A stretch of 6,463 bases of DNA from Candidatus Omnitrophota bacterium (GCA_020057015.1 JAGVGS010000085.1:1-6463); one strand, 5' to 3'; counted from the first letter of the stretch, positions 1-6,239 are shown. Notes: generated from the letters alone by a model not told the origin. Numbers and translations are program-made.

Positions 1-48
1 CTGCATCAAGGCCTGGCCCATCTTGCCTGTCCCAATGAATCCAATCAT
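1..48 (-). CDS. proC: Pyrroline-5-carboxylate reductase, N-terminal fragment
   Basis: Only the first 16 codons are in the window; the gene runs off the left edge. They read MIGFIGTGKMGQALMQ, the start of a Rossmann fold with the GxGxMG dinucleotide-binding turn typical of ProC, which reduces pyrroline-5-carboxylate to proline with NAD(P)H in the cytosol. I chose the ATG at 48 because a GAGG at 58-55 lies 6 nt upstream. The in-frame ATG at 54 directly abuts that GAGG and would add only Met-Arg. The gene follows yggS by 31 nt on the same strand, a neighbourhood seen in many bacteria. Another short-chain Rossmann protein such as a 6-phosphogluconate dehydrogenase-like enzyme cannot be excluded from 16 residues alone, but the motif plus the yggS neighbour make ProC much the best call. 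Confidence 0.82.
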   Translation of the reverse strand, partial: MIGFIGTGKMGQALMQ

Positions 49-54
49 CCTCAT

Positions 55-58
55 CCTC
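55..58 (-). promoter_or_regulatory. Ribosome binding site deciding the proC start
   Basis: GAGG on the minus strand, 6 nt before the ATG at 48. It favours that ATG over the in-frame ATG at 54, which begins immediately after the GAGG. The site lies at the foot of the small palindrome at 59-73, so a hairpin there could limit ribosome access; that effect is inference. Confidence 0.55.
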
Positions 59-104
59 AAGTGTCAGACACTTCAGGTGTCAGGCACTTCCAGTGCCTGA
101 CACT
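59..104. repeat. REP-like double palindrome at the yggS/proC junction
   Basis: Two adjacent palindromes share a GTGTCAG-type core. The first is AAGTGTC-A-GACACTT at 59-73, a perfect 7-bp inverted repeat around one central base. The second is GTGTCAGGCACT at 77-88, then TCC, then AGTGCCTGACAC at 92-103, a perfect 12-bp inverted repeat with a 3-nt loop. The right arm encodes the last codons of yggS and the left arm holds its TGA stop at 82-80. Short tandem palindromes of this kind resemble REP/BIME-type intergenic repeats, which are often spread by REP-associated tyrosine transposases; no such transposase gene is in the window. There is no T-run downstream on the minus strand, so it is not a canonical terminator for yggS. 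Copy number cannot be judged from one window. Confidence 0.75.
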
Positions 105-802
105 TTTGTGGCCCGCGTGCCGAAAATGGCCGTGCCCACGCGGATCCAGTCCGCGCCTTCCTCAATCGCGACTTCAAAATCAGCCGACATCCCCATCGAT
201 AGCCGCAACGCGCCCGGGGCCAGCTGCAGCTCCTGTTGCAGCCGATCACGCCATGCGCGCAGCGCGCGAAAATGCACCCGCGCGTCTTCGGGCTGCGCAC
301 TCCAGGGCGGGATCGTCATGAGCCCCACCCACTGCAGATGCGGCCGCTGCAGTGCGGCGCGCGCTAAGTTCGGCAGCGCCTGCGGCAGGCAGCCGAATTT
401 CGTGGCCTCCCCGGCCACATTCACCTGCAGCAGGATAGACAGCGGCTGCTGCCGGGACGCCACCGCACGCTCGAGGGCCTCCAACAGCCCCAGCGAGTCC
501 ACCGAATGGATGACCTCAAAGCCCGCCGCGGCCAGTGCTGCCTTGTTGCGCTGCAAGTGACCGATGAAGTGCCGGCGCTGCGGCGGACGCGTCAGCGCCG
601 CGCGCTTGGCGAGCGCTTCCTGCACGCGGTTCTCGCCCATGTCGGTCAATCCCAGATCAATCGCCGCTTGAATGACGGGGGCCGGCACGCCCTTGGTAAC
701 GCCGATCAAGGTCACGGCATCCGGCGCGCGGCCCGCACGGACGCACGCCTGCGCCATGCGCGCGCGGATAGCTTGCAAACGAAAGCTCAGGTCGGCGGCC
801 AT
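80..802 (-). CDS. yggS: YggS-family PLP-binding protein (pyridoxal phosphate homeostasis)
   Basis: A 240-residue cytosolic protein of the YggS/PROSC/YBL036C family, an alanine-racemase-like TIM barrel that binds PLP and helps maintain vitamin B6 balance without known enzymatic activity. Visible signatures in order: LIGVTKGVP with the PLP-linking lysine at K37, GENRVQE at 57-63, HFIGHLQRNK at 78-87, SVDS at 100-103, VNVAGEATKFG at 127-137, GLMTIPP at 160-166, and LSMGMSADFEVAIEEGADWIRVGTAIFG at 201-228 split across the phosphate-binding end. The ATG at 802 was chosen because family similarity begins there; an in-frame TTG at 844 would add 14 unrelated residues and overlap the putative promoter. 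No strong Shine-Dalgarno precedes 802. The family usually ends soon after the IFG-x-R segment, which is at 227-230 here. The extra tail ends VSGTGSA, encoded inside the palindromic repeat. proC follows 31 nt later. Confidence 0.95.
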   Translation of the reverse strand: MAADLSFRLQAIRARMAQACVRAGRAPDAVTLIGVTKGVPAPVIQAAIDLGLTDMGENRVQEALAKRAALTRPPQRRHFIGHLQRNKAALAAAGFEVIHSVDSLGLLEALERAVASRQQPLSILLQVNVAGEATKFGCLPQALPNLARAALQRPHLQWVGLMTIPPWSAQPEDARVHFRALRAWRDRLQQELQLAPGALRLSMGMSADFEVAIEEGADWIRVGTAIFGTRATKVSGTGSA

Positions 803-824
803 GACCGGGTGATAACGGTAGGCT

Positions 825-854
825 ACTCTAGCACAGCGTCGCAAAAACCGTCAA
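825..854 (-). promoter_or_regulatory. Candidate sigma-70-type promoter for yggS-proC
   Basis: On the minus strand, TTGACG at 854-849 (five of six matches to the -35 consensus) is separated by 18 nt from TAGAGT at 830-825 (four of six matches to the -10 consensus). Transcription would begin near 818, leaving a leader of about 16 nt before the yggS ATG at 802. It lies just past the inverted-repeat element after ftsA, so it could give yggS-proC expression separate from the cell-wall operon. It was found by eye, the -10 is weak, and the organism's sigma factor preferences are unknown. Confidence 0.4.
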
Positions 855-900
855 CGAAAGCCGCTAGGCGATCCGAGGCGTCGGCCAAAGCGCTACACCA

Positions 901-1043
901 GGTGCTGGGGGCTTGCTTGGCTGGACGTCGCGCAAGCCGAGCGGCCAGGTCTGTGAGCGAAGCGAGCAGGAGCGAGGCTGAGCGAGAGCGCGGAGGCCAC
1001 GGTGGGGCCGACGACGCGGTCAGACAAGCAAGCCCCCAGCACC
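901..1043. repeat. 143-bp element with perfect 19-bp terminal inverted repeats
   Basis: The left arm GGTGCTGGGGGCTTGCTTG (901-919) is the exact reverse complement of 1025-1043, separated by 105 bp. After one mismatch, three more bases pair (CTG at 921-923 with CAG at 1021-1023). Shorter matches deeper in, such as CGTCG at 926-930 with CGACG at 1012-1016 and two GGCC blocks, would extend an imperfect hairpin. The middle of the plus strand, about 953-996, is purine-rich and iterates GAGCGA/AGCGAG-like units. It starts 14 nt after the ftsA stop. No T-run follows it, so it is not a standard intrinsic terminator, and no clear target-site duplication flanks it. It could be a MITE-like or other dispersed hairpin element, or a structured 3' RNA region of the cell-wall operon. 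No credible protein is encoded in it. Confidence 0.7.
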
Positions 1044-1057
1044 GAACGCAGGAGTGT

Positions 1058-2194
1058 TCAGAAGTACTCGGTGAGGAGCGTGCGCGTGCGGTGCAACAGG
1101 CGGTTGAATAAGTCGGTCGGCTGCAGGGCGGCCCCGCCGGAGACGTGCGTGGCTTGCTCGAGTAGCCCGATGGCCGCCGTGAGGCTCACCTGGCGCGAGA
1201 GATCGCCAAAGCGCTGCGTGCGGCTGCTGCGGGCAATGGCCGTCTTCACCCCGGTGAGCCGCTCGATGGCTTCCACGAAGCCATCGGCCAAGCCGCCGCG
1301 GCCCATCACCCACACCTGATCGGGCTTCGGCTGGCCGGCGAGTAACGTGGCCAGCGGTGCTTCGAGCTGCTGCCACGAGGCTTCGATGAGCGTGGTGGCC
1401 TGCTCGTTGCGGCAGCCCCGGCCTTCCAGGTTCCAGACACTGGCCTGCTCGAGGGTGGCCCCCAGGCGGCTGGCGATCTGCAGCGCGGTGCGCACGCCGC
1501 CCACCGGCACCGTCACCGACCCCTGCAAAACGCCTTCGGCGATCAGCCCTAAGTCGGTCTGCAACCCGCCCACATCGATGAGCAGCACCCGTGCCTGCGG
1601 GGGCACCTCTTGCGCCACCGCAGCCCAGGCGGCGACTAGCGCATACGTAAGCTGGGCGACTTCCAGGCCCGCGGATTCCACTGCCTGCACCAGTGCGCGG
1701 CGCGCTGAAAGCGGCATGGTCACAATATGGAAACTGCCCACCAAGCGGCTGGCGCTGAGGCCATGCGGATTGCGCACCTGATCAAACCCGTTGCCCGAGC
1801 AGCTCAGGCGCTCGACCAGCAGCGGTTCCCGGTCTACCGCCACCACCCGGTCGACGGCGGCGGCTTGCAAGCGGTCCAGGTCCTGCAGGCGCACGGTCAT
1901 GGGCTCATCGCCCAGCGGCAACGACACGCGCGAGGACTCGGTGCCCAGCTGCGGATGGCTGAAAGCCACCAACGCGCGCTGGAAATCCGCATGCACCGCC
2001 GTGGCTTCGAGCGCTTGTTCGATGGCGTGGCCCACCATCAGGGGATCATTGAGGCCCGCCTCAGAAACCACCGGATACGGCATCACGCTGGTGCCTAAGA
2101 GCTCAAACCCTGCCGTGCGCTCGTGGGGCAGCCCGATGGCGCAGGCGACTTTGGTGGAGCCGACATCCAAGGCGACGAGAGGTTGAATCGCCAT
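1058..2194 (-). CDS. ftsA: Cell division protein FtsA (divergent actin-like)
   Basis: A 378-residue actin-like protein that in known bacteria anchors FtsZ filaments to the inner membrane and recruits later divisome proteins. The N-terminus has the phosphate-1 loop DVGSTKVACAIG at 10-21. The FtsA-specific 1C region follows at about 30-112. RNPHGLSASRL at 141-151 and SFHIVTMPLSARRALVQAVESAGL at 154-177 (written here for location; key features are the H-I-V strand and the AGL turn) match the family. Phosphate-2 is IDVGGLQTD at 206-214, and the adenosine loop is VMGRGG at 296-301; both depart from the usual GGGTTD and TGGG forms. The tail at 361-378, ending LLTEYF, resembles the amphipathic membrane-targeting helix, so the gene looks complete. 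The ATG at 2194 is 9 nt after the ftsQ stop, with only a weak ribosome site. ftsZ does not follow, which is unusual. A related actin-like protein such as PilM is less likely given the ftsQ neighbour and the C-terminal helix. Confidence 0.93.
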   Translation of the reverse strand: MAIQPLVALDVGSTKVACAIGLPHERTAGFELLGTSVMPYPVVSEAGLNDPLMVGHAIEQALEATAVHADFQRALVAFSHPQLGTESSRVSLPLGDEPMTVRLQDLDRLQAAAVDRVVAVDREPLLVERLSCSGNGFDQVRNPHGLSASRLVGSFHIVTMPLSARRALVQAVESAGLEVAQLTYALVAAWAAVAQEVPPQARVLLIDVGGLQTDLGLIAEGVLQGSVTVPVGGVRTALQIASRLGATLEQASVWNLEGRGCRNEQATTLIEASWQQLEAPLATLLAGQPKPDQVWVMGRGGLADGFVEAIERLTGVKTAIARSSRTQRFGDLSRQVSLTAAIGLLEQATHVSGGAALQPTDLFNRLLHRTRTLLTEYF

Positions 2195-2203
2195 GCGCGC
2201 TCG

Positions 2204-3001
2204 CTACGAGTCCAGCGCCGGCCCGATAACCGGCTCGTTGAATCGCACATCAATATAGGCCGCCGGCAGCTGCTGGCGCGCGATGACCTTGAGGGCCGCC
2301 TGCAGCCGCTGTAGGGCCGGCCCCAACTCGGCCTCGTTGCCGCAGCGCACTTCAATCGCGTCATCCAGCATGAGGCGGATCTGTGCGGCATCAGTCACCT
2401 GGATCTCGGTGACCCGCCGCGCTAGGCTTGCCGGCCGGCGACCGATCATCTCACGCACGCGCAAGGCCAGCTGCAGGCGCGCATTGCCTGAGGTGCGGCC
2501 CGGCTTCACGTCGCCGATCCCTAAGCCCGTCACGCGCACCCATTCGCGCGACGCCTCTGGATGCGGCTGCGGCAGCACGAACCCGGTGGCATCCACCGGA
2601 TACCACCGCTCAAGCTGCACTTGCGCCACGGGCCGCCGTAGCACCGGGGTGATGCGAATCGCGTTGGGTAAATCGCGCACCACGCGCACTTCACGCAACC
2701 ACGGCTGCTGCGCGTGCAGCTCCTGGGAGACCAGGCCCAGCGGCACGTCCCAAATATTCTGGCCGGCCAGCGGCTGGCGCAGCTTCAGCGTGCTGTCTTG
2801 CGGCATCCGCACGTCCACCACCCGAAAGGCATCCGCCTGTTGCCCGTAGGACCACACCGCCCAGCCGGTCAATCCGATGAGCAGGCTCACGATCAACGCA
2901 TGCGGGTGGCGGATGAACCACCACAGGCCGGCGCCGGCCTGCCGCAGCGCGTGGGGCACCACGCCCACCACCCGCCGCGTGCGCTTGGCTCTACGGCCCA
3001 T
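2204..3001 (-). CDS. ftsQ: Cell division protein FtsQ (POTRA-domain membrane protein)
   Basis: A 265-residue bitopic inner-membrane protein that in characterised species bridges early and late divisome proteins through the FtsQBL complex. It has a basic cytoplasmic start (MGRRAKRTRR), one transmembrane segment at about 35-53, then a periplasmic POTRA domain at about 58-126 beginning FRVVDVRM and including WLREVRVVRDLPNAIRI at 101-117. The beta domain follows, with WYPVDATGFVLP at 133-144 and the late strand YIDVRF at 249-254, typical of FtsQ/DivIB. Sequence is otherwise weakly conserved, as is normal for the family. I chose the ATG at 3001, which shares one base with the ddl stop (TGATG), over an in-frame start at 3061 that would overlap ddl by about 60 nt and add an unrelated leader. 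This overlap suggests translational coupling to ddl; ftsA follows 9 nt later. Confidence 0.92.
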   Translation of the reverse strand: MGRRAKRTRRVVGVVPHALRQAGAGLWWFIRHPHALIVSLLIGLTGWAVWSYGQQADAFRVVDVRMPQDSTLKLRQPLAGQNIWDVPLGLVSQELHAQQPWLREVRVVRDLPNAIRITPVLRRPVAQVQLERWYPVDATGFVLPQPHPEASREWVRVTGLGIGDVKPGRTSGNARLQLALRVREMIGRRPASLARRVTEIQVTDAAQIRLMLDDAIEVRCGNEAELGPALQRLQAALKVIARQQLPAAYIDVRFNEPVIGPALDS

Positions 3002-3963
3002 CACGACGCTGAAGCCAGCGGGGTGTGGTGATGCAACGCCATCAGTACCAGTTGGTCGCACAACGCGTCATAGGAAATCCCAGCCTGTGCCGCCGCCTTG
3101 GGCAACAGGCTGGTGGGCGTAAAGCCCGGTACGGTGTTCACCTCCAGCACCACCGGCTCGCCCTGCGCGTTCAAGATCAGATCGGTGCGAGACACGTGCC
3201 GGCAGCCTAGCGCGCGGTGCGCGGCGACACCCGCGGCCTGCACCGTCTTGGCCATGGCCGGATCGAGGGGAGCCGGCACAAGATACTCGGTGGCCCCGGG
3301 GGTGTACTTCGCGCCAAAATCAAAAAACGCGTGCGGGGAGCGGATCTCCACCACCGGCAGCGCCTCATCATTCAGCACGCCCACGGTCAGCTCTCGGCCG
3401 GCGATGAATTCTTCGATCAGCAGGCGCGACCCGTAGCGCGCGGCCTCTTCGAGGGCCGCGGCCAGCATCTGCGGCTCGCGCACCAGCGAGACGCCAAAGC
3501 TCGAGCCCTGCGAGGCGGGCTTGACCACCAGCGGATAGGCCAGCGCCTCCACGTCCACATGGGCCACCCCGGGGCTCATGGCCAAATCCAGCGTCTGCGC
3601 GCGCGGCACGCGCAGGCCGGCGCGCTCAAACAGCTGCTTCGCGGCGATCTTGTCCATCCCCGCGCGGCTGGCCGCAGGATCCGACCCGGTATACGGCAGC
3701 TGCAGCGCCTCGCAAAGCTGCTGGATCGTCCCATCTTCGCCGAAGGTGCCATGCAGCGCGATGAACACCACCTCGGGCTTGAGGGCTTCGAGCTGGCAGC
3801 GCACAAACGCCTCGGCCTCCTTGACCGAGAGCGCCTGCGGAATGCTCACTGCCAGCACGCGGTGCGCGCGCCGGCCCAAGGCCGCGGCGATGCCCTGGCC
3901 GCTCTTGAGCGAAATCTCATGCTCGGCCGAAGGCCCGCCCATCAACACGGCTACGGTCGTCAT
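3001..3963 (-). CDS. ddl: D-alanine--D-alanine ligase
   Basis: A 320-residue cytosolic ATP-grasp enzyme that joins two D-alanines for addition to the UDP-MurNAc-tripeptide. The N-terminal signature GGPSAEHEISLKSG at 9-22 contains the equivalent of the DdlB catalytic Glu15 (E14). HGTFGEDGTIQ is at 71-81, the ATP-binding KPASQGSSFG at 148-157, and EEFIAGRELTV at 184-194. The omega-loop AKY at 218-220 retains the tyrosine associated with D-Ala rather than D-lactate specificity, although the two preceding aromatic positions are Phe. D261, E274 and N276 (in RTD and EVNTVPGFT) match the metal ligands. Length is normal for DdlB. The ATG at 3963 lies one base after the murB stop, and the stop overlaps the ftsQ start. 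The murB-ddl-ftsQ order matches classical cell-wall clusters. Confidence 0.97.
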   Translation of the reverse strand: MTTVAVLMGGPSAEHEISLKSGQGIAAALGRRAHRVLAVSIPQALSVKEAEAFVRCQLEALKPEVVFIALHGTFGEDGTIQQLCEALQLPYTGSDPAASRAGMDKIAAKQLFERAGLRVPRAQTLDLAMSPGVAHVDVEALAYPLVVKPASQGSSFGVSLVREPQMLAAALEEAARYGSRLLIEEFIAGRELTVGVLNDEALPVVEIRSPHAFFDFGAKYTPGATEYLVPAPLDPAMAKTVQAAGVAAHRALGCRHVSRTDLILNAQGEPVVLEVNTVPGFTPTSLLPKAAAQAGISYDALCDQLVLMALHHHTPLASAS

Positions 3964-3964
3964 C

Positions 3965-4855
3965 TTATGGCCCCCATCGCTCGCCGGCCATGCGCACTTC
4001 AGGCTCTAGGTCGACCCCGTGCGCGCGCCGGACCTCTCGCTGGATGTGCTCCATGAGCGAGAGGACATCATCGCACGTGGCGTGGCCGACGTTCACGATA
4101 AAATTCGCATGCCGCAGCGACACCTGCGCATCGCCGATACGGGCCCCCTTCAGCCCCGCCAGGTCAATCAGCCGGCCCGCCCCGACCCCGGGCGGGTTCT
4201 TGAACGCGCACCCGGCTGAGGGCAGCCCGGTCTCCTGCGTGCTGTTGCGATGTTGCAGCGCGCTGCGGATGCGCGCGTAGGATTCGGCCGGGGGCACTTT
4301 GGGAAACTGCAGCAGCACGCTGGCGATGAGGCCCGATTCTATCGCGGTATCGCGGTACGTAAAGGCCATCTGCTCGCGCGGCACCTCGCGTACCGTGCCA
4401 TCGGGCTTGATCAAGGTCACGCGCTGCAGGAAACGGCCGATATCCTGCGCGTTCATCATGACCGCCCCGCCTACCTGCCCGGGCAGCCCGGCGAGCCCCT
4501 CAAGTTCGCCCCAGCCGTGCGTGGCGGCGAGATACACGAGGCGCTGCGTCAGCAAGGCGGCCCCGCAGCGCACCTGCGCGATGGGCGCTTGCGGGTCGCT
4601 CACGTCTTCCACCGTGCGAAAGCCTCGGCCCAGATGCAGCACCACGCCGTTGAGGCCCCGATCCGGGGCGAGCGTGTTCGTGCCGCCGCCGACGATAGAC
4701 ACCGGCAGCCCGCGCCGGTGCGCCTCGCGCAGCACGGCTTGCAGCTCCTCGAGCGTCGAGGGCTCGGCGAACCACTCGGCCGGGCCGCCGATGCGGAAGC
4801 TCGTGTGGTTAGCGAGCGATTCCTGCGGCCGGACGCAGGCGATTGGCCAGGTCAT
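3965..4855 (-). CDS. murB: UDP-N-acetylenolpyruvoylglucosamine reductase
   Basis: A 296-residue FAD enzyme that reduces UDP-GlcNAc-enolpyruvate to UDP-MurNAc with NADPH in the cytosol. It begins with HTSFRIGGPAE at 17-27, followed by the FAD-binding VGGGTNTL at 55-62, GLPGQVGGAVMMNAQ at 122-136 and the YRDT segment at 167-170 holding the conserved arginine. The C-terminal domain has SAGCAFKNP at 213-221, GRLIDLAGLKG at 227-237, HANFIVN at 249-255 and the late LEPEVR at 283-288 with the catalytic-type glutamate. The proton-donor position, serine in E. coli MurB, is cysteine here (C216). I chose the ATG at 4855 because GGAGAG lies 7 nt upstream and family similarity begins just after; an in-frame start at 4927 would add 24 low-complexity residues inside murC. 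The gene overlaps the murC end by 47 nt and its stop is one base from ddl. Confidence 0.97.
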   Translation of the reverse strand: MTWPIACVRPQESLANHTSFRIGGPAEWFAEPSTLEELQAVLREAHRRGLPVSIVGGGTNTLAPDRGLNGVVLHLGRGFRTVEDVSDPQAPIAQVRCGAALLTQRLVYLAATHGWGELEGLAGLPGQVGGAVMMNAQDIGRFLQRVTLIKPDGTVREVPREQMAFTYRDTAIESGLIASVLLQFPKVPPAESYARIRSALQHRNSTQETGLPSAGCAFKNPPGVGAGRLIDLAGLKGARIGDAQVSLRHANFIVNVGHATCDDVLSLMEHIQREVRRAHGVDLEPEVRMAGERWGP

Positions 4856-6239
4856 GGCAGAGCTCTCCGATGTCGCCGGCCCCGAGGAAGAAAATGGTAT
4901 CCCCGGCGCGGGCGATGTGGCTGACATACGACGTCAAATCCTGTTTGGGCACGTAGCGCACGCACGGGTGCCCGTGCGCGCGGATCAGCTCCGCGAGACG
5001 CTGCCCGGAAATGCCCGGGATGGGCGACTCAAACGCCGCATAGATGTCGGTGACGATCACGCCATCCGCGCGGTCGAAGCACTGGGTGAATTCCTGCTCC
5101 AGCGACTGGGTGCGCGAGAAGCGGTGCGGCTGAAAGACCACGAGCCGGTGCCGCCCCTCAATGGCATCGGCCGCCAGGGTCGCTTTGATCTCCGAGGGGT
5201 GATGCGCGTAATCTTCCACGAACCAGATATCGCCCGGCAGCCGCACGACCTGAAACCGCCGCCCGGTCCCCTGGAACTCGGCCAGCGCTTCGCGCACGGT
5301 GATCAGCGGAATGTCGAGCACCAGCCCCAGCGTGATGACGGCTAGGGCGTTGAGCACGTTGTGCCGGCCCGGCACTTGCAGACGAAACGTCCCCAGCGCG
5401 CGGCCGTTGTAGCAGGCCTGAAAGCTGCTGCCATGGCCGCTGAGCGCGATGCGCTGAGCAGTCACATCCGCCCCTGGCTCAAAGCCATAGCCGAGCTGTG
5501 TCGTGCTGTGCAGCACCTCGCGGATCAAGGGATCATCCGTGCAGCGGATGAGTGTGCCCCCCGGGCGGATCTGGCCCACATACTGCTGAAACGCTTCCAC
5601 GAGCCGCTCAAAGCTCTGGTAGTGGTTCAGGTGCTCGCGGTCGATGTTGGTGATCAGGCCGATTTCGGGAAAGAGGTGGAGAAACGAGCCGTCGGATTCA
5701 TCGGTTTCCGCCACCAGGTATTGCCCCGCTCCATGGCGCGCGTTCGTGCCCAGGGCCAGCATGATGCCGCCGACGACCACGGTAGGCTCCCAGCCGGCAT
5801 GCAGCAGCAGCTGCGAGGCCATGCCCGAGGTCGTGGTCTTGCCATGAGCACCCGCGACACCGATCAGCCGCCGGTCCGCCGCCAGGGCGGCCAAGAGCTC
5901 GCCCCGCGTCAGGGTGCGGATGCCGCGCGCGCGAGCTTGAGCCAGCTCCGGCTCCTGCGCAGCCACCGCCGAGCTATAGACCAGCAAATCCACACCCTCA
6001 TCCAAATGCTGCGGACCATGGCCCTTATGGACCAGCGCCCCGCGCTCCTGCAGCCGGTGGGCCGAGCTGTTGAGTTTAGCGTCGCAGCCTGACACGATCG
6101 CCCCGCGCTCCAGGCAGATCGAGGCCAACCCGCTGACGCCGATGCCGCCGATGCCCATGAAATGAATGCGCCGCCCTTCGCCGATCGCGGAAGCGCTGGC
6201 CGCGGCCTCGGCGGCCGTCAATTGAGGATCGTTGTGCAT
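4809..6239 (-). CDS. murC: UDP-N-acetylmuramate--L-alanine ligase
   Basis: A 476-residue cytosolic Mur ligase that adds L-alanine to UDP-MurNAc using ATP, the first step of stem-peptide assembly. The N-terminal Rossmann-like UDP-binding domain has HFMGIGGIGVSGLA at 26-39. The ATP-binding P-loop is GAHGKTTT at 130-137. The central domain holds ETDESDGSF at 178-186 and NIDREHLNHY at 198-207, and GRHNVLNALA at 291-300 is the Mur-ligase His-Asn motif. The C-terminal domain has EDYAHHPSEI at 342-351, FQPHRFSRT at 369-377 and GAGDIG at 453-458. The HHP and PHRF motifs mark MurC rather than MurD, E or F. Length is normal. The ATG at 6239 overlaps the murG end by 22 nt; about 20 residues precede the domain, and the ribosome site is weak, with GGAG at 6260-6257 rather distant. 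The 3' end overlaps murB by 47 nt. Confidence 0.97.
   Translation of the reverse strand: MHNDPQLTAAEAAASASAIGEGRRIHFMGIGGIGVSGLASICLERGAIVSGCDAKLNSSAHRLQERGALVHKGHGPQHLDEGVDLLVYSSAVAAQEPELAQARARGIRTLTRGELLAALAADRRLIGVAGAHGKTTTSGMASQLLLHAGWEPTVVVGGIMLALGTNARHGAGQYLVAETDESDGSFLHLFPEIGLITNIDREHLNHYQSFERLVEAFQQYVGQIRPGGTLIRCTDDPLIREVLHSTTQLGYGFEPGADVTAQRIALSGHGSSFQACYNGRALGTFRLQVPGRHNVLNALAVITLGLVLDIPLITVREALAEFQGTGRRFQVVRLPGDIWFVEDYAHHPSEIKATLAADAIEGRHRLVVFQPHRFSRTQSLEQEFTQCFDRADGVIVTDIYAAFESPIPGISGQRLAELIRAHGHPCVRYVPKQDLTSYVSHIARAGDTIFFLGAGDIGELCHDLANRLRPAAGIAR
4863..4868 (-). promoter_or_regulatory. Ribosome binding site deciding the murB start
   Basis: GGAGAG on the minus strand sits 7 nt before the ATG at 4855, inside the murC coding sequence. 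It is the clearest Shine-Dalgarno in the window and supports the shorter MurB start, giving a 47-nt overlap with murC. Confidence 0.65.

Noticed and set aside
77..107. Hairpin at 77-103 followed by TTTT at 104-107 as a plus-strand terminator
   Set aside because: There is no plus-strand gene to terminate, the T-run is only four bases, and it lies inside yggS. On the minus strand no T-run follows the hairpin.
901..1043. The 19-bp inverted repeat as an ordinary intrinsic terminator for ftsA
   Set aside because: The loop is 105 nt and no T-run follows on the minus strand. It may still affect transcript ends, but it does not have terminator form.
506..1111. Plus-strand open frame spanning the yggS start and the hairpin element
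   Set aside because: It is mostly antisense to yggS, then reads through the inverted repeat. No motif or ribosome site is visible, so it gives no support for a gene in the intergenic region.
3001..3061. Longer FtsQ beginning at 3061
   Set aside because: The extra 20 residues are antisense-free but overlap ddl and look unrelated to FtsQ. The TGATG start at 3001 gives a typical basic N-terminus before the membrane segment.
3001..3963. Van-type D-Ala-D-Lac ligase
   Set aside because: The AKY tyrosine typical of D-Ala-D-Ala ligases is present, and no vanH/vanX-like genes are nearby; the cell-wall operon context fits a housekeeping Ddl.
3217..6092. Long plus-strand open frames at 3217-4056, 4299-5345 and 5361-6092
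   Set aside because: They lie antisense to ddl, murB and murC, whose conserved motifs are intact. Their translations are rich in Arg, Ala, His and Gln with no recognisable motif, as expected for shadow frames in GC-rich DNA.
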